DNA from: Rotaria socialis
Lineage: Eukaryota; Rotifera; Eurotatoria; Philodinida; Philodinidae
Assembly (NCBI GenBank): GCA_905331475.1
Contig: CAJNYU010001438.1
Coordinates: 1-64,000 of the forward strand
Reading direction: 5' to 3'
DNA length: 64,000 bases
The notes beneath the pieces are model-generated. The model was not told the DNA's origin and did no database searches. It saw nothing but the letters and a program-made list of their open reading frames with translations. The position numbers and the translations under genes are program-made. Positions 21,248 through 33,109 of this stretch are shown here, in pieces. Every line of letters begins with the position of its first letter. The first letter of the stretch is position 1.

Positions 21248-22380
21248 TCACTGAAAAAATGATAAATTAACATCAATCACAAATTATCGTGTTTCAAGTA
21301 ATTGATCGATTATAGTTGCATCAGGTGAAGAGTGTGGGTGTGAAATAAGCAAATGGTCGAATTACCAATATGTGTAATGTAAAAAATAGAAGAACTAATA
21401 AATATATAAATAAATGGTTAAATAAGGTGTGCTTTTTATTATCTTGTTTTATTATTGCTTTTGTTGTTGTTTTTAATACTTTGAATTTTTTTTCTAAACG
21501 AAAACGAAAAAATAATTATCTACTATGAATATATATATATAAGAAGTAAATAAATATGAATAAATGAGCTTTTAAGAATACGATACAAAAACAATAATTG
21601 AATAGATGCGCTTTTACGAATAAGGTATGCATAAGTAAATGAATGCAACAAAAAATAAGCTTCTAAGAATAAGAAATAACTAAATAGAAGAATAAATAAA
21701 TAAATGAATAAGAAAATTGGTTCTTCTCCAGACCAACGACACCTCCACTGTATTGGTCAATAGAATAATAGGAGAGGAAAGAAAAGTAATTGGCTCATTG
21801 AGTTCAGTCAATAGACCATTAATCGATAAGAGAACGAGAGAGAGGGAGTACATTTTCAAATGGAGGGAGTAATGATTCAAAAGTATACGTTTAAATAAAT
21901 CTTTCGAGATCTTTATCAAAATCATTCAGCACTTGAATGGACAAGCCTAATAACGATGTTGACCAATGTAAAATAAAATGTTATAATAATACATAAAATC
22001 ATAAATCAAAAATAAATAAAGAAAAAAATTATCTAATACTTAATCATAGCAGAATGATCATCAAGTGTAGCTGTGGATGTCAACAGCAGACACAACCAAA
22101 AGTCAGTCACTTAGGCTCACGCCACATTCACAGGCCCTCAACTCGTTGGATTAAGTATTAGATGATTCTTTTGGCAAGGATTTCCACAGATATCAAAATG
22201 AAATCCATGACTGACTTGCAATCATCCGATTGATTGATCATTGTTTGTTGATCAGCAAACTAGTGAATTTGCCTGGTTGCATTTACCGCACACAAATTAA
22301 ATGATTTTATGGGTTCTATTCAGTAATTATCATCTACGCCGATACCAATGCCAAAGAGACAATGCATAATCGTAAACGAG
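21248..22380. other. Intergenic, AT-rich, with simple repeats
   Basis: Contains a solitary telomere-like half-site (GAGTGTGGGTGTG at about 21330-21342) with no partner, AT-rich simple sequence around 21510-21550 and repeated AATAAATAAATG stretches. No gene is supported. Confidence 0.5.
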
Positions 22381-22642
22381 TCTGCATCAAATATGATCCG
22401 TGGTAAAAATAACATTTTATTATAATTAATTAGTTTATTAACGAATCGGTTCGTAATCATCTGAGCTGATAGGGTATGGGTGTATGTGTTGATGTGGGCG
22501 TGCGTGTTTCCCTCTTTACACTGGCACACAAAGCCGCCACCTTACCGTACCCTACCAACTGAGATGGTAACCAGTCTATGTGCTAATAAACTAATTAATT
22601 ATAATAAAATGTTGTATGTACAACGGATAATATCAGACGCAT
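22381..22642. repeat. Inverted repeat enclosing a telomere-like hairpin
   Basis: Imperfect arms of about 85-90 bp (22381-22465 and 22556-22642; the exact core ATTTTATTATAATTAATTAG is inverted in the other arm). The loop, 22471-22556, is itself G-rich then C-rich (AGGGTATGGGTGTATG and CCTTACCGTACCCTACC). Confidence 0.65.
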
Positions 22643-23208
22643 ACTTCTTTTCGACTATGAATTGATTCGGTCAGACTGGAGTCGGTGAAAAATTTATTCA
22701 GCGATGTTGGAATCATTTAAAATTGATGTCGCCGAAATCATGATTAAAATTATTATCTCTTCCTTGTTTTTAATATTCGTTCAGCATGTTATTTTATTTA
22801 TTATTATTATTATTTGCAAACTCATGAAAAATACAATATATAATATATAGATATATATATAATCAAGTAAAATATAATATATTCGTATATCAGATATAAT
22901 TTACAATTATGAGCTGAATAAATAATTATAAATTAACAAAGTAATAATACAATGATAATACATAAAAATAATAAATATATATAGTATACTAACGTTTGGA
23001 ATGCAACACGTTCTTCATCAGAGTTGAATTTGCTACTAAATGATACTAAGACATATGTTTGACCTTTTTTCTTCTCTATCGTTTTGTTCTCTTTCTTATC
23101 TATTTAATACTGGTACAGAGGATGTTGGTGTTAGTGTGTTTGATGAAAAGACCCACACCCAAACGGTTTGTCTTTTATAGATGCTAAAAGTGAAAAATTG
23201 ATTAGGTG
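22643..23208. other. AT-rich DNA with a degraded hairpin element
   Basis: TA-rich simple sequence at about 22795-22985 and a weak telomere-like pair at 23121-23160 (GATGTTGGTGTTAGTGTG against ACCCACACCC). No gene is seen. Confidence 0.5.
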
Positions 23209-25511
23209 GCAAAATCTCGAAAAGCAAAACATCGAAAGTGAAACATCGAAAGTACAAAATCTCGAAAAGTGAAAATGCCGAATAGAAAATATCGAAAAGC
23301 AAAATATCAAAAATATTGTGTTTTGCATGAGACTGTTCGTAGTGCCTCGATGCTATTTTTTTGCAACTACTTCATAAAAAAGAAAGAAAATTAAGACTTT
23401 TGTTTTTTTAGTGAATAGAAAAATACTAAGAATAAATGAAAAAAAATTCTTTATATTAATTGAAATACAATGGAAAAACTCTAAGATGAGTAAATATAAA
23501 AATGAAATTATTTTTTTGTTTTTACATCTTTCGCCACAAAGAAAAATAGACCATGTAAATATTCCTGAACGTCGATTTCTGCATTCTCGAATCTAGTTGA
23601 CAGTGTTTGAAGTCGATCTTGCATGATGCAAACTTTTTTCGATTTTTTTCATTTTTCCGCTTTTCATATGAAGCATTTGTTGTCTAAAAAACACCTCTTC
23701 TTGTTTTAATTTTGAAATGAAATGCCAAAAGTTAGGGTGAGTTTTATTAATACGTTTATTGAACCTATTATGCCACCCTAATCAGAAATAAAAAGATGAT
23801 CATGAATATTATCTGTATTACTCTACAGTGCTGACCTTCAGCGTGATTGTTTGTCCTGATATCAATATTATGCACATTCCATAGCTCGACAGGCATTTGA
23901 CGAAACCAAAAATTTCGAAAATAATCAAGAAGATTACTAAGAAGTGGTGGTGCTTTTGAAACAAGATGTTCGAATCCATCTTCAACTTCTCGGCAAGGTA
24001 ACAGAGGAAGACTCATTAAATGGCGGCAAGTATCACGAATATTATCATCATCTCGATAATGTGTCGCAAGACCAAGATTTTGAATTTTTCTATATATTGT
24101 TTGACAAAAATGAAAATAACATCCATGATGTTTTGCTTGAGGAAACTTAAAAAAAGAACTGGTTAAAAGAAAAGTTCTCAAATAATTACCTTTTCTCGAA
24201 CTGCTTTTATTAAAGACTTTTCAAAGTCGAATGTTATTGTCATGGGATTAAAATTAAGCTGTAATCGAGTTGCATGAGTTTCTAATTCGTCGAATAAGTG
24301 TTTGTAAATATTACTAGATTTACCTGTTAGTAATGCTATGGCACAAGGAAAACCTAATCAGAAAAAAGTATTTGTTAACGCCATGCAAAGAAAAAAAACA
24401 CTAATTTTGCCATGTTTAATACCATGAACCGTGTAAACCTGTTCGAAATGAAGTGGAACAGCATCAAAAGTCCCATCCATCATAATTTGCTTTGCTTTAA
24501 AAAGAGTAGTTAATTGTTCATCAGTTGAGAAGATTATGGTTCTTTTCTGATAATTAGTTATATCTGATAAAAGAAATCGTCGACTATCAATTGTTGTTGA
24601 ATAAATAAGTGGTATATAAAAATCACTAGATTTAGGTAGAATAGGTGTTTTTTGACGACGAACTCGATTATAAGAGAAGATTCTATAAAAACAAAATTCC
24701 AGTAAATATCATAGATAAGTATTACATACTAGCTTCTTGTGATGATAAACAAGTTGCCAATCCACACTGAGAAAAATTAGCACGAGCAAGTTCTTGATCG
24801 TATCTCACACCAATTGGAGTTGATTCATGTACTACTCTTGTTTTTACTACATTCTTAAACCTTCGTAATTCTATCTTCTCTGGAGATGGTAAATGGCTAT
24901 TATGATTACCTCGGTTTTTAATAAATTGATTATTAGAATCCGTATGAACACTAGCACTGCACATTCTCTCTTCGCAAATCCAATAATTGACCTTGGTAGT
25001 TTCTTTGTTCATTTTGTACAAATAGCCATCATAAATCAAAATAGGTTTTCCTTTATTGCTTGTTAGGAAAGAAATACTTGTCGACATGGAGAGATGAATT
25101 AAGTAAATACTTCTTTATCGTGATGAATGATATAACGACTATTTACGCCGTTAAAAAGAATTGTATATGTGGACGGGTCATGTAAGGGAAAATTTGACGA
25201 GAGAAAATACAGAAAGAAATCGAGGCCCTGGTGAAAGAAATAAACTGTTTATATCTATGTGCGCATGGAGAAATTCGTCAAACATAATGAAAGAAAATGA
25301 AAAAGCTATGCATCTTTAAAAATTAAAAATTTTTCGAGATTTTGCTCTTTCGAGATTTTGCCTTTCGAGATTTTGCAATCTTACCGAAAAATTACGTATT
25401 ATCAAGCTTTTTCACTTCATTTATATTTGATCTCTCGTAGAGTTTTAACACTAAAACATTTGTTAATCATTTTTACTCTTCTAGATTTTCTTCTTTCGAT
25501 ATTTTGACGGT
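23209..25511 (-). mobile_element. MULE-family DNA transposon with repetitive inverted ends
   Basis: The transposase gene is bracketed by inverted arrays of one short motif. The left array (23209-23315) repeats TCGAAAAGCAAAA/AAAATCTCGAAAA. The right array (25328-25378, with an outlier at 25480-25511) repeats the complement TTTCGAGATTTTGC. Long, internally repetitive terminal inverted repeats are typical of MULE elements. The exact ends and the expected target duplication of about 9 bp were not resolved. Confidence 0.7.
23593..25087 (-). CDS. FLYWCH zinc-finger / MULE transposase, five exons
   Basis: Exon 1 (from ATG 25087) encodes a FLYWCH-type zinc finger (YLYKMNKETTKVNYWICEER, with downstream Cys and His positions). 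Later exons encode the MULE DDE domain: QIMMDGTFDAVPLHFEQVYT (first Asp), ITFDFEKSLIKA (second Asp), HHGCYFHFCQTIYRKIQNLG, and NNHAEG joined by splicing to WHNRFNKRINKTHPNFW (catalytic Glu), ending at TAG 23593. The last junction uses donor GTCAGC and acceptor TTAG and restores the family motif exactly. No stop interrupts the parts I followed, so it may be intact and autonomous. It acts in the nucleus, binding element ends and cutting DNA. A domesticated copy is possible, but the flanking repeats argue for a live or recently live transposon. Confidence 0.8.
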
Positions 25512-26590
25512 CAATCATTTTTTCATTTGGAGTTCGAAGGAAAAGCATCTACTTGTGTTTTTTTACTAGTTAGCGAGGTGAAAAAAAACTTTTTTGCTAT
25601 GAATATTGTAGAGTAGAAGAATGTGCTTTGTTTATCGAATTAATTTGTGTGGCAAGTTGTTTTGTAAATGTTTGTAGAAATATTAATAGAAACTCGCTAA
25701 GAGCTGTTTAATGAGATTTATGTAGAATAGGGACTTTGCATGCGGGATTGTGAGTTGTAGCGAAGAAAAATGAGCTTATACTCAATATACTTCACCGTGT
25801 CCACGTTGTTAATATAGGCATTTTGATTATTGAAATATCTGGAGGGCATATAAATATGAATTCTGATGAAAAGAAAACTCGTTACTGTTGATGTTCTTGC
25901 TTTGAAACTATAATAAGAAGGAATTACATGGCCGAATCGCTACTGGCAATGCTCGAATTCTGACGTAAGATATCCTACGTTTTTCTTACCCACACCCTCA
26001 AGGACGAAGTAATTTCAATATATTTTATTGATTTTAAACTGCTACAAACCTGCTGTAAATTTTGCGACTAATCTAAATACTATTTTTCATTAATTGATAT
26101 CGTTACTTTATTTTCATCTTTAATTATCATGAGCATCGCTATTTGAAATTGTTAATTCCTTAAGATTAATATATGAGACATAGAATAAAATTGGACTATT
26201 TTAGTTTGTTTAAAAACTTTATTTTCCAACTTAGCATTATATATAGTTTCGAACGTGGATTGTGAATCCTTCTGCGCTTTCATTTACAAATAGTGATGTC
26301 TAGAGTTTCAGAGATTTTCTTCTTCTCCTTCACATTTTGTTCCTTGTAAAGATATTACTTATCTGTCGATATTTACGAAGGATATTTCATATGAATAACT
26401 TCGAAAATCTCCTATCCATCTTCAAATATTTACATTCGTACGGGATTTTTCCTTTCTTATCATCAATAGATACATGAGAAACATATACAGTTAACGTTGT
26501 CGATTTGAAAGAGGACGTACATGGTTACAAAATGCCAACTAAAAACAACATTATTTCTTTTTGAGTCTACCTCAGTCTTTATTTATTTAA
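25512..26590. other. Intergenic DNA
   Basis: No gene is supported. A telomere-like half-site (ACCCACACCCTCAAGG) lies at 25988-26003; it matches the right arm of the 37382 element but lacks a G-rich partner. Confidence 0.5.
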
Positions 26591-27337
26591 TTCATAATGT
26601 ATCATATGAGAATCGATGTTCATTTGTTTCAATAGATTGATGATGCAGCGCGATTTTATTTTATTTAATATAATTAAATAAAATTTAAAATTTTTAAATA
26701 AAATAGGATTTATTTAAATTCTAAATGTTTTTTCTTTTTCCAATATTTCGTCCTTGTTTATACGGACATTTACGAGAATTGTTGTTGTTATTGTTGTTGT
26801 TTTGGTTCATGTCGATGATGTTGTTTTGGTTCATGTTGATGTTGTTTATCCACGACCTGATGTTTTCTTATCATTTCCATTTCTATTTCCTGATCTTATT
26901 AACTTGACCATTTTACATATTTGTCACATTAAATTTGATGTTGCTGTTGTCGTTTCATTCGATTTCATATCGATTCTCATATGATACATTATGAATTACA
27001 TGAACAAGCAGCAAAAGAATTATATGAAATCGAATGAAACGACAATCGCAACATCAAATTCAACGTGACAAATATGTAAAACGGTCAAGTTAATAAGATC
27101 AGGAAATGGAAATGGAAATGATAAGAAAACATCAGGTCGTGGATAAACAACATCAACATGAACCAAAACAACAACAATAACAACAACAATTCTCGTAAAT
27201 GTCCGTATAAACTAGGACGAAATATTGGAAAAAGAAAAAACATTTAGAATTTAAATAAAGCCTATTTTATTTAAAAATTCTAAATTTTATTTAATTATAT
27301 TAAATAAAATAGAATCGTGCTGCATCATCAATCTATT
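26591..27337. mobile_element. Long foldback element with a nested 27-bp inverted pair
   Basis: The left arm (26631-26970) and right arm (27022-27337) are imperfect inverted copies with ends AATAGATTGATGATGCAGC and GCTGCATCATCAATCTATT. A 27-bp sequence at 26591-26617, just outside the left arm, recurs exactly inverted at 26969-26995, just inside it. The arms include a GTT/AAC trinucleotide run. No target duplication was found. Confidence 0.8.
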
Positions 27338-27860
27338 TATTTATTCAAGCCTTTTTTAATAGAGTGAAAGTAAACATACAAAGAATTTTTACTTTTTCGG
27401 TGAAAGAACGACTGGCATTTGATTTTTTTTTCTTATCAAGTTTGCTTAACAACCGTCGTTCAGTAGAATTCATTTTAACATGGGCTGTTTTTCTCTTTTC
27501 TGGCGTGAAATAGAATCTTTGTTCTCCACTTCCCTTTTCATTTCATATTTTTTCAACATGTTTTTTTTTTAGCCGCGGTGCATTGAGTTGTTTTGTTTGT
27601 AGTCAATTTGAAACAACAGCTCGGAAATATTTCTTTATTGAACTTCTTTTTATATGATCATATATCCGTACGTGATATTTTGACATTAAGAAAAGAAGCT
27701 CTAAATATTGAACGAGTGTCAGTTGTATTTCTTCGCAGTAGCAGAAAGATATCATAGATCGAACCATTTTCGATGTGCTATCGATCGAGAAGAAACGCGC
27801 TTCATACTAATATTCCCCACGATGACTGAGCTTGACCAAAAAATTGATGTTTATTTTTAG

Positions 27861-28013
27861 GATCTCAACGGCAACATGCACCGCAGATATCGAAACGTCG
27901 AAATTGAACAGCTTGCTGCTCGTTTAGACGACGAGGCAGAATTGAAATTAACTTCCAAGAAATTGACTGGCCAAGACATAGAGATTTTGGCGAAGCCATT
28001 GCGAAAAAATAGA
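27861..28013 (+). pseudogene. Orphan leucine-rich-repeat exon
   Basis: An exon-like segment bounded by a good acceptor (TTATTTTTAG) and donor (GTGAGT), phase 0, 51 codons. It reads EIEQLAARLDDEAELKLTSK then KLTGQDIEILAKPLRKNR, which fits the N-terminal part of ribonuclease-inhibitor-type LRR proteins (L-x-L ... L-x-x-x-D-I-x-x-L-A-x-x-L-x-x-N). No further LRR exons were found within several kb downstream, and none upstream. It may be a remnant of a larger gene. Confidence 0.4.
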
Positions 28014-31000
28014 GTGAGTAGTATTATGCTGAAATTTTCATTTATATACCATCGCATCCTAGCAAAAAGACTATATCGACGCGAGTATCATTTTCTTGAG
28101 TTTGGAATTGCAGAAGATCATTACTCGTACTCTTAAATGAGAAGTTTTTAACTGCTCTGCTCAAAAATCGTTTTAATGAAGCTGTTATAAATAGTTCAAC
28201 CGTAGCCAAGATCATTATGTAATTTTTTCTACTGAAATAAGTTGCTAATTCGAGGATCATTATAAAAGTTTTTCATAAATCGATAAATAACAGTAAAGTA
28301 GATCATAAGCTTTGAAAAAACAAATACATGAAAAAGATAAATACTATTCCTCATAATAAAAAGCGACGTTTCAGATTACGGACATGACTTTCCAAAGAAT
28401 CTCAACCTAATTTTATTGTCCTGATAATCATAGGATGGTGTAAAATTTCACGAGCTTTCAGAAGATGTTGTTACTTTTAAAAAAAGATGTTCTTTTGGTA
28501 ACAGTATCCTCAAAATACAGAGTGAAACTTACTTTTTCCAGGGGTATATATATACAACTTTTATATCTAACTAAAACTTCACTAAAAACCCGAAACTAGT
28601 ACATGATCATTTTGTGAATGATTTTTTCTTTTGAACTATTTTATATTTTGTACTTAGTATTAAACAATTTCTCAATCAGCCCACTAAATAGGCAAAAGCA
28701 TGGGTGGCGCAAACTGAAGTTTCTAGGGGTAGCAATAAGTTTATTAAGCCGATAATTTTTTATCAATTTTCTATGTGCCAAAGAAATAGTTTTGCATCAA
28801 ATAGCAAACAATAAAAGCAAACCTTTTTACAGAAATTGCCAGAAAAATCGCTTACGGCTTCTACTAGAACACGTATAACTCCAGAATAATAAATTCTAAA
28901 CATGTCAACTGTTTTTGCTGTTGTATAGATCTTTCATTAACGGTTTGAATGCACACGTGATAATAGAAAATTCGCTGCACATACCTGCCGAAGTAGATTT
29001 ATTTTGAAAGAAGACTGGAAAATCTTAAGAAAATCAGAGTGAAAAAACCTATAATATACAATTCGATACAGATTACAGGATTTAGTGCCGTTTCCTTTAT
29101 TGCCGTTGTAAACTATTGTTTACAAATAGACTTAGTACTTTTTGCATTTGAGGTTTCTCTTCTAGAAGTTTTATGAATGACTTATATAAAACTTAATGAT
29201 CACACTTAGAGAATTTTTTATTCTTTTATCTCAAACATTCTATTCTCATCTCAAACGTTCGTAACTCTAATTGAAAAGTTTTCGCATAGTTCGCAAGGCA
29301 AAAAATCAGCAGTTCAAAATCTAATTTGTAGCTTTTATCTCAAAAGGATTATTATAACTTATTGAAATAGAATCTAGAGTTTTATATGAGAATTGTTGTT
29401 TGTCAGGTTTATTCGAACTAATTGAAGCTGAATATTAGGAAGAGGGTAATTTTTATGAATGAACTATTGTCTTTTTAGTATTTTTTCTCTCTCAAGGTTT
29501 AGTGTGATCATTAGATTATTTAGGGAGTTATTCATATAACTTACATAATTCTTTGAGTAATTTTCTTGTTTGAGAATTTATAGTTGTGTGATGGTTTTTT
29601 TTTGATCGCACTCTTTCGATGCACAGTTATTTAATGTAATGTAATGAGGTGAAAGGCGTGACTTCGCAAATTGATTCATTATCATTTACTAGGAAAGTTT
29701 TCATTATACTCAGGAACTTAATATTTGTGAAAATATGCTTGTGAGGAATATTTTTATTATGTTAAGAAGTTCAATATTTGTGAAAAGAATAAGTAGTGAG
29801 GTGAACTACGTGTTTCAGAAGTTAGTTAGAAAATAAAACATGAATGCGATTATATATTATAAAAGTAAAGTTCATTATCCGACCTATTTCGAGTGTACGA
29901 ATCATTACTGTTTCGCATGCGCCTACCAATATGTTGAAAATTCCAAACCTTTTACTAAAAATATTCTAGATAACAAGCACCAGGGGAAGAAAGAAATAGT
30001 GTTGAAACTTTATAGAAAGGTGACTGGCATAAAATAAAATTGATTTCTAAGTCTAGTGAATATCATATTGGTTATTTGGTATTGTTTCAGATGTCAAAAT
30101 CTGTAGATCATGTTATAATCAAAAGAGATTGTTTAGTTTTGGTACATAATTAAATTGAATTAAATGCTTATATGTTCGGGTTTTCAAACTAATTCGAATT
30201 CTACAGAATAAGATGTACTTTGATTGTCGTAGAGATGTTTCTCAATTATGACAAGCTCCATAATTTCTATTTAGAATTCTAATTATGTGTGAAAAAAGGG
30301 TTTCCAGAAATTTACTTTTGCTTGTCTTATTGGACGTTCGACAGAAAAAAAAGACTGGATTACATCAAAGAAAACTTGAAGCTTGTGTGTATTAAATAAA
30401 AAGAAACATTTCAGATTTCATAAGCCAAGAAGAAAGATATTGATACTTTATTTTCGAGGTAACTTTTGGAATATCATGTATATTGAGCAGGGGCAAAAAA
30501 ATGGACGAAATTATAAAAATATTTCATGTGAATAGTTTCATACGTTGAAAAATCTTTACTTTGATCACTAAGTAGATTACGATCTAATAAGATAAAAATA
30601 CAGTATGTATGAATATGAATGTTTTTGTGGTTGTACGGTTAAATATGAGGGAGAAAATGTGTATGAGAATTGAAAAGGAATTGAGATACTCTACTTTTTT
30701 CAAGGAACGATAACATGTTGACATTCGAAATATTTACAACAAATCGTCTACATGAAGTTTCTAGTATTTATCAAGATAATTGTAGCGGTATGAGGCTGGC
30801 GCAACTCTGACAAAAACGCCAAGGGACTACTCGTATAGCGCAAAAATTATCATATCGTCTATTGAATAAATTAGAAAAAACAGGAACCGATAAAGAAAAC
30901 ATTATAAAAGTTATCGGTTTTCGTTAGTTTCAGTATTTTAAGATTGAACAGATCAGAAAATACGGCTATAGATCATTTATTTGTTTTTCATTTGAATTCT

Positions 31001-31236
31001 TAACTAACTCGTCTTCTTAATCTTTAACCGATGTATAAATATACTATCACTAAATGAAATAACAGAAGCTTTATTGTCGTTGACATAGTAAAAATGGATC
31101 AAAAGACAATCTGTACTATCAAAACATTTGATGCGATAATACCGAATACACATTCAGCTCTAATGAAAGGAAAAATTTGTGAACGTATAAGATGGCGCTG
31201 TATAATTAGCGTTTATAACTGAAAATTTATAATTGT
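28014..31236. other. Gene-poor AT-rich DNA
   Basis: More than 3 kb without a domain-bearing frame, repeat array or miniature element that I could recognise. Short open frames (for example 29840-30037) look random. Confidence 0.5.
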
Positions 31237-31494
31237 TTACGGCAGTAAATCCCGCGGCAGTAAATCGACGTTGCGATTCGGGATATCTTTATGTCCTCTT
31301 TTAAACTGTGAAGACCACAGCTCTCTATCTTGTTTCAATGAAAAGTTACTCAAAAAGTACTCACTTGGCCTTTGTAATGCGGTGCGAAGCACGGCATTTA
31401 TGTAGTCCGGCGCGAGTTTTCTTTCTTTGTTCCTTTTTTTAAACTCGACGTCCAGATCATATATTGCTAACTTGTGACGCGATGATCTAGACAA
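31237..31494 (-). CDS. Uncharacterised short ORF, possible gene fragment
   Basis: An 85-codon charged frame (rich in Lys, Arg and Asp) without membrane segments or a recognised domain. It is more GC-rich than its surroundings and carries an adjacent 12-bp duplication (CGGCAGTAAATC near 31240 and 31254). A 16-bp stretch (AATGCGGTGCGAAGCA, near 31377) recurs inverted near 32427, hinting that both are pieces of one repeat. Coding status is doubtful. Confidence 0.2.
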   Translation of the reverse strand: MSRSSRHKLAIYDLDVEFKKRNKERKLAPDYINAVLRTALQRPSEYFLSNFSLKQDRELWSSQFKRGHKDIPNRNVDLLPRDLLP

Positions 31495-32306
31495 CCGAAC
31501 ATCAGAAAAAACTGGTTAAAACGTGAAGTGAAAGAATCGAGATAATAGATGTACCATTTTTTTCAAAAATCTTTATAGCTACTTCCGTTGACTCGCAAAT
31601 TGATTCCCGAAAAGAGGATTTTGATCAAATTTTATTTTGAGATAATTAAAACGAAAATCAAAACGCTAAAAGTTAGGCACTTTTATATCAACATTTATAA
31701 ATGGATCCTATTCTAACAAATCAAACATATAAATAATAAAGTAGAGTCCTCTATAACAGATAATATGTACTTGTTTTCAAGATCGATCTCTAAGCTTTCA
31801 AAGAGTCTCTATCGATATCTCACTTCAAATGGCTTCGCTGATTCATTTACACTGCAGCATCACTTAATTCTTATTAATCATTATATTAAATTTATCTTTA
31901 AAAAAAGATTATCATACATCATCTTTCTCAATTGCTAGCTCTTTTTTCTTAATTCTAGATCCTATTCGTCACGCTCACAACTAAACAAAAAAAGTTCAAA
32001 TATTATTTTTTTTAAAGTCACTAAACTTTCGACTTTTTAAAGTTTCTTACCTAGAATCGATTAAAATCTTCACTTAACGATAACGAAGATTTAACTCGAA
32101 AGAAACTATTTTTTATTATCTCACTTAATCAAGAGATAATATTCGTTCTCACTCAGGAGTTTGAACCCTGTTGAATCTCAATGAGAAACGATTCTGTAAA
32201 TAATTCAACTCAATTATTTAGTAAAATACTACTACAAGACTGATGGTTCGAAAAAAATCAGCGTTGTCAAAAGTTAAAAAACGAAAAGATTCCTACAGAA
32301 AACGTG
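31495..32306. other. Intergenic AT-rich DNA
   Basis: Nothing recognised. Confidence 0.4.
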
Positions 32307-32385
32307 AGGGCGTGGGTGTGGATTTGCATGTATAGTGTGCATGTGGATGAGCGTTTGGACAGAATAGCACCCACACCTACACCCT
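32307..32385. repeat. Telomere-like G-rich hairpin element
   Basis: AGGGCGTGGGTGTGG is followed about 45 bp later by CACCCACACCTACACCCT, giving imperfect complementary arms. Confidence 0.7.
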
Positions 32386-32584
32386 TTATTTGCGCAAGCC
32401 TCTGTTCTCAATACTGGAACCTGTGCTTCGCACCGCATTTCGTAGTCGGATGAAGCTCGAGTACCATCTAGTTAATTTTGTATTTGATTCTCGTTGAAAA
32501 TCAATAAAATATATTGAAACAACGTGAAGAAAACTTCATGCTGACTTTTACTTGGACCTGAAACTCTAAGGATCTGATAGGGTG

Positions 32585-32757
32585 TAAAATGAAAAATCTC
32601 TGTGATAGGGTAGGGTAAGGGTACAAAGCCCCTAGGGCAGGGTAGGGCAAGGTTACGAAGTCTATAGGGCAGGGTAGGGCTAGGGTAAGAACGTCGAAGG
32701 GCAGGGTAGGACAAGGGTACGAAGTTTTTCGATAGGGCAGGGTTAGGGTACAAAAAA
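32585..32757. repeat. G-rich minisatellite
   Basis: About four copies of a unit of 35-41 bp built on AGGGCAGGGTAGGGCAAGGG plus TACGAAG. Each unit has four or more GGG runs, so G-quadruplex formation on the plus strand is plausible. The proline-rich minus-strand frame over it is a by-product of the repeat. Confidence 0.8.
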
Positions 32758-33109
32758 GTCTTAACCTGCAGGACTCTACTGAAAGTTGAAACCTCAGTTG
32801 GATTCAAGTTTCAAATATAACACATGTGCTTGATAAAATGAGTAATCGTTTTCATTTTTATTCTTTGAAAAGTTATCTTAGCAAGTAAAAATGCGGCAGG
32901 GAATAATACAACATTATCGTTAGAAATGACGCATTGCTTACCACTGATAAGAATGAATAAGTTATTGCACCATTTTTCCAAGCATAACTTGCACATATGG
33001 AGCTCTGATGAATACTATAAAAAGATGATAAGCATGCCTTACTCATTTCATTGTGTAAAATAAACGTAAGTGTATCCAATTAAGTAGAAACCCTCATTAC
33101 AAATAATCA

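Noticed and set aside
26725..26984. Hydrophobic 60-76-codon frames
   Set aside because: They lie inside a foldback arm with a GTT trinucleotide run and are mirrored in the other arm.
32472..32807. Proline-rich 111-codon minus-strand frame
   Set aside because: It is a translation of the G-rich minisatellite; no start context or domain.
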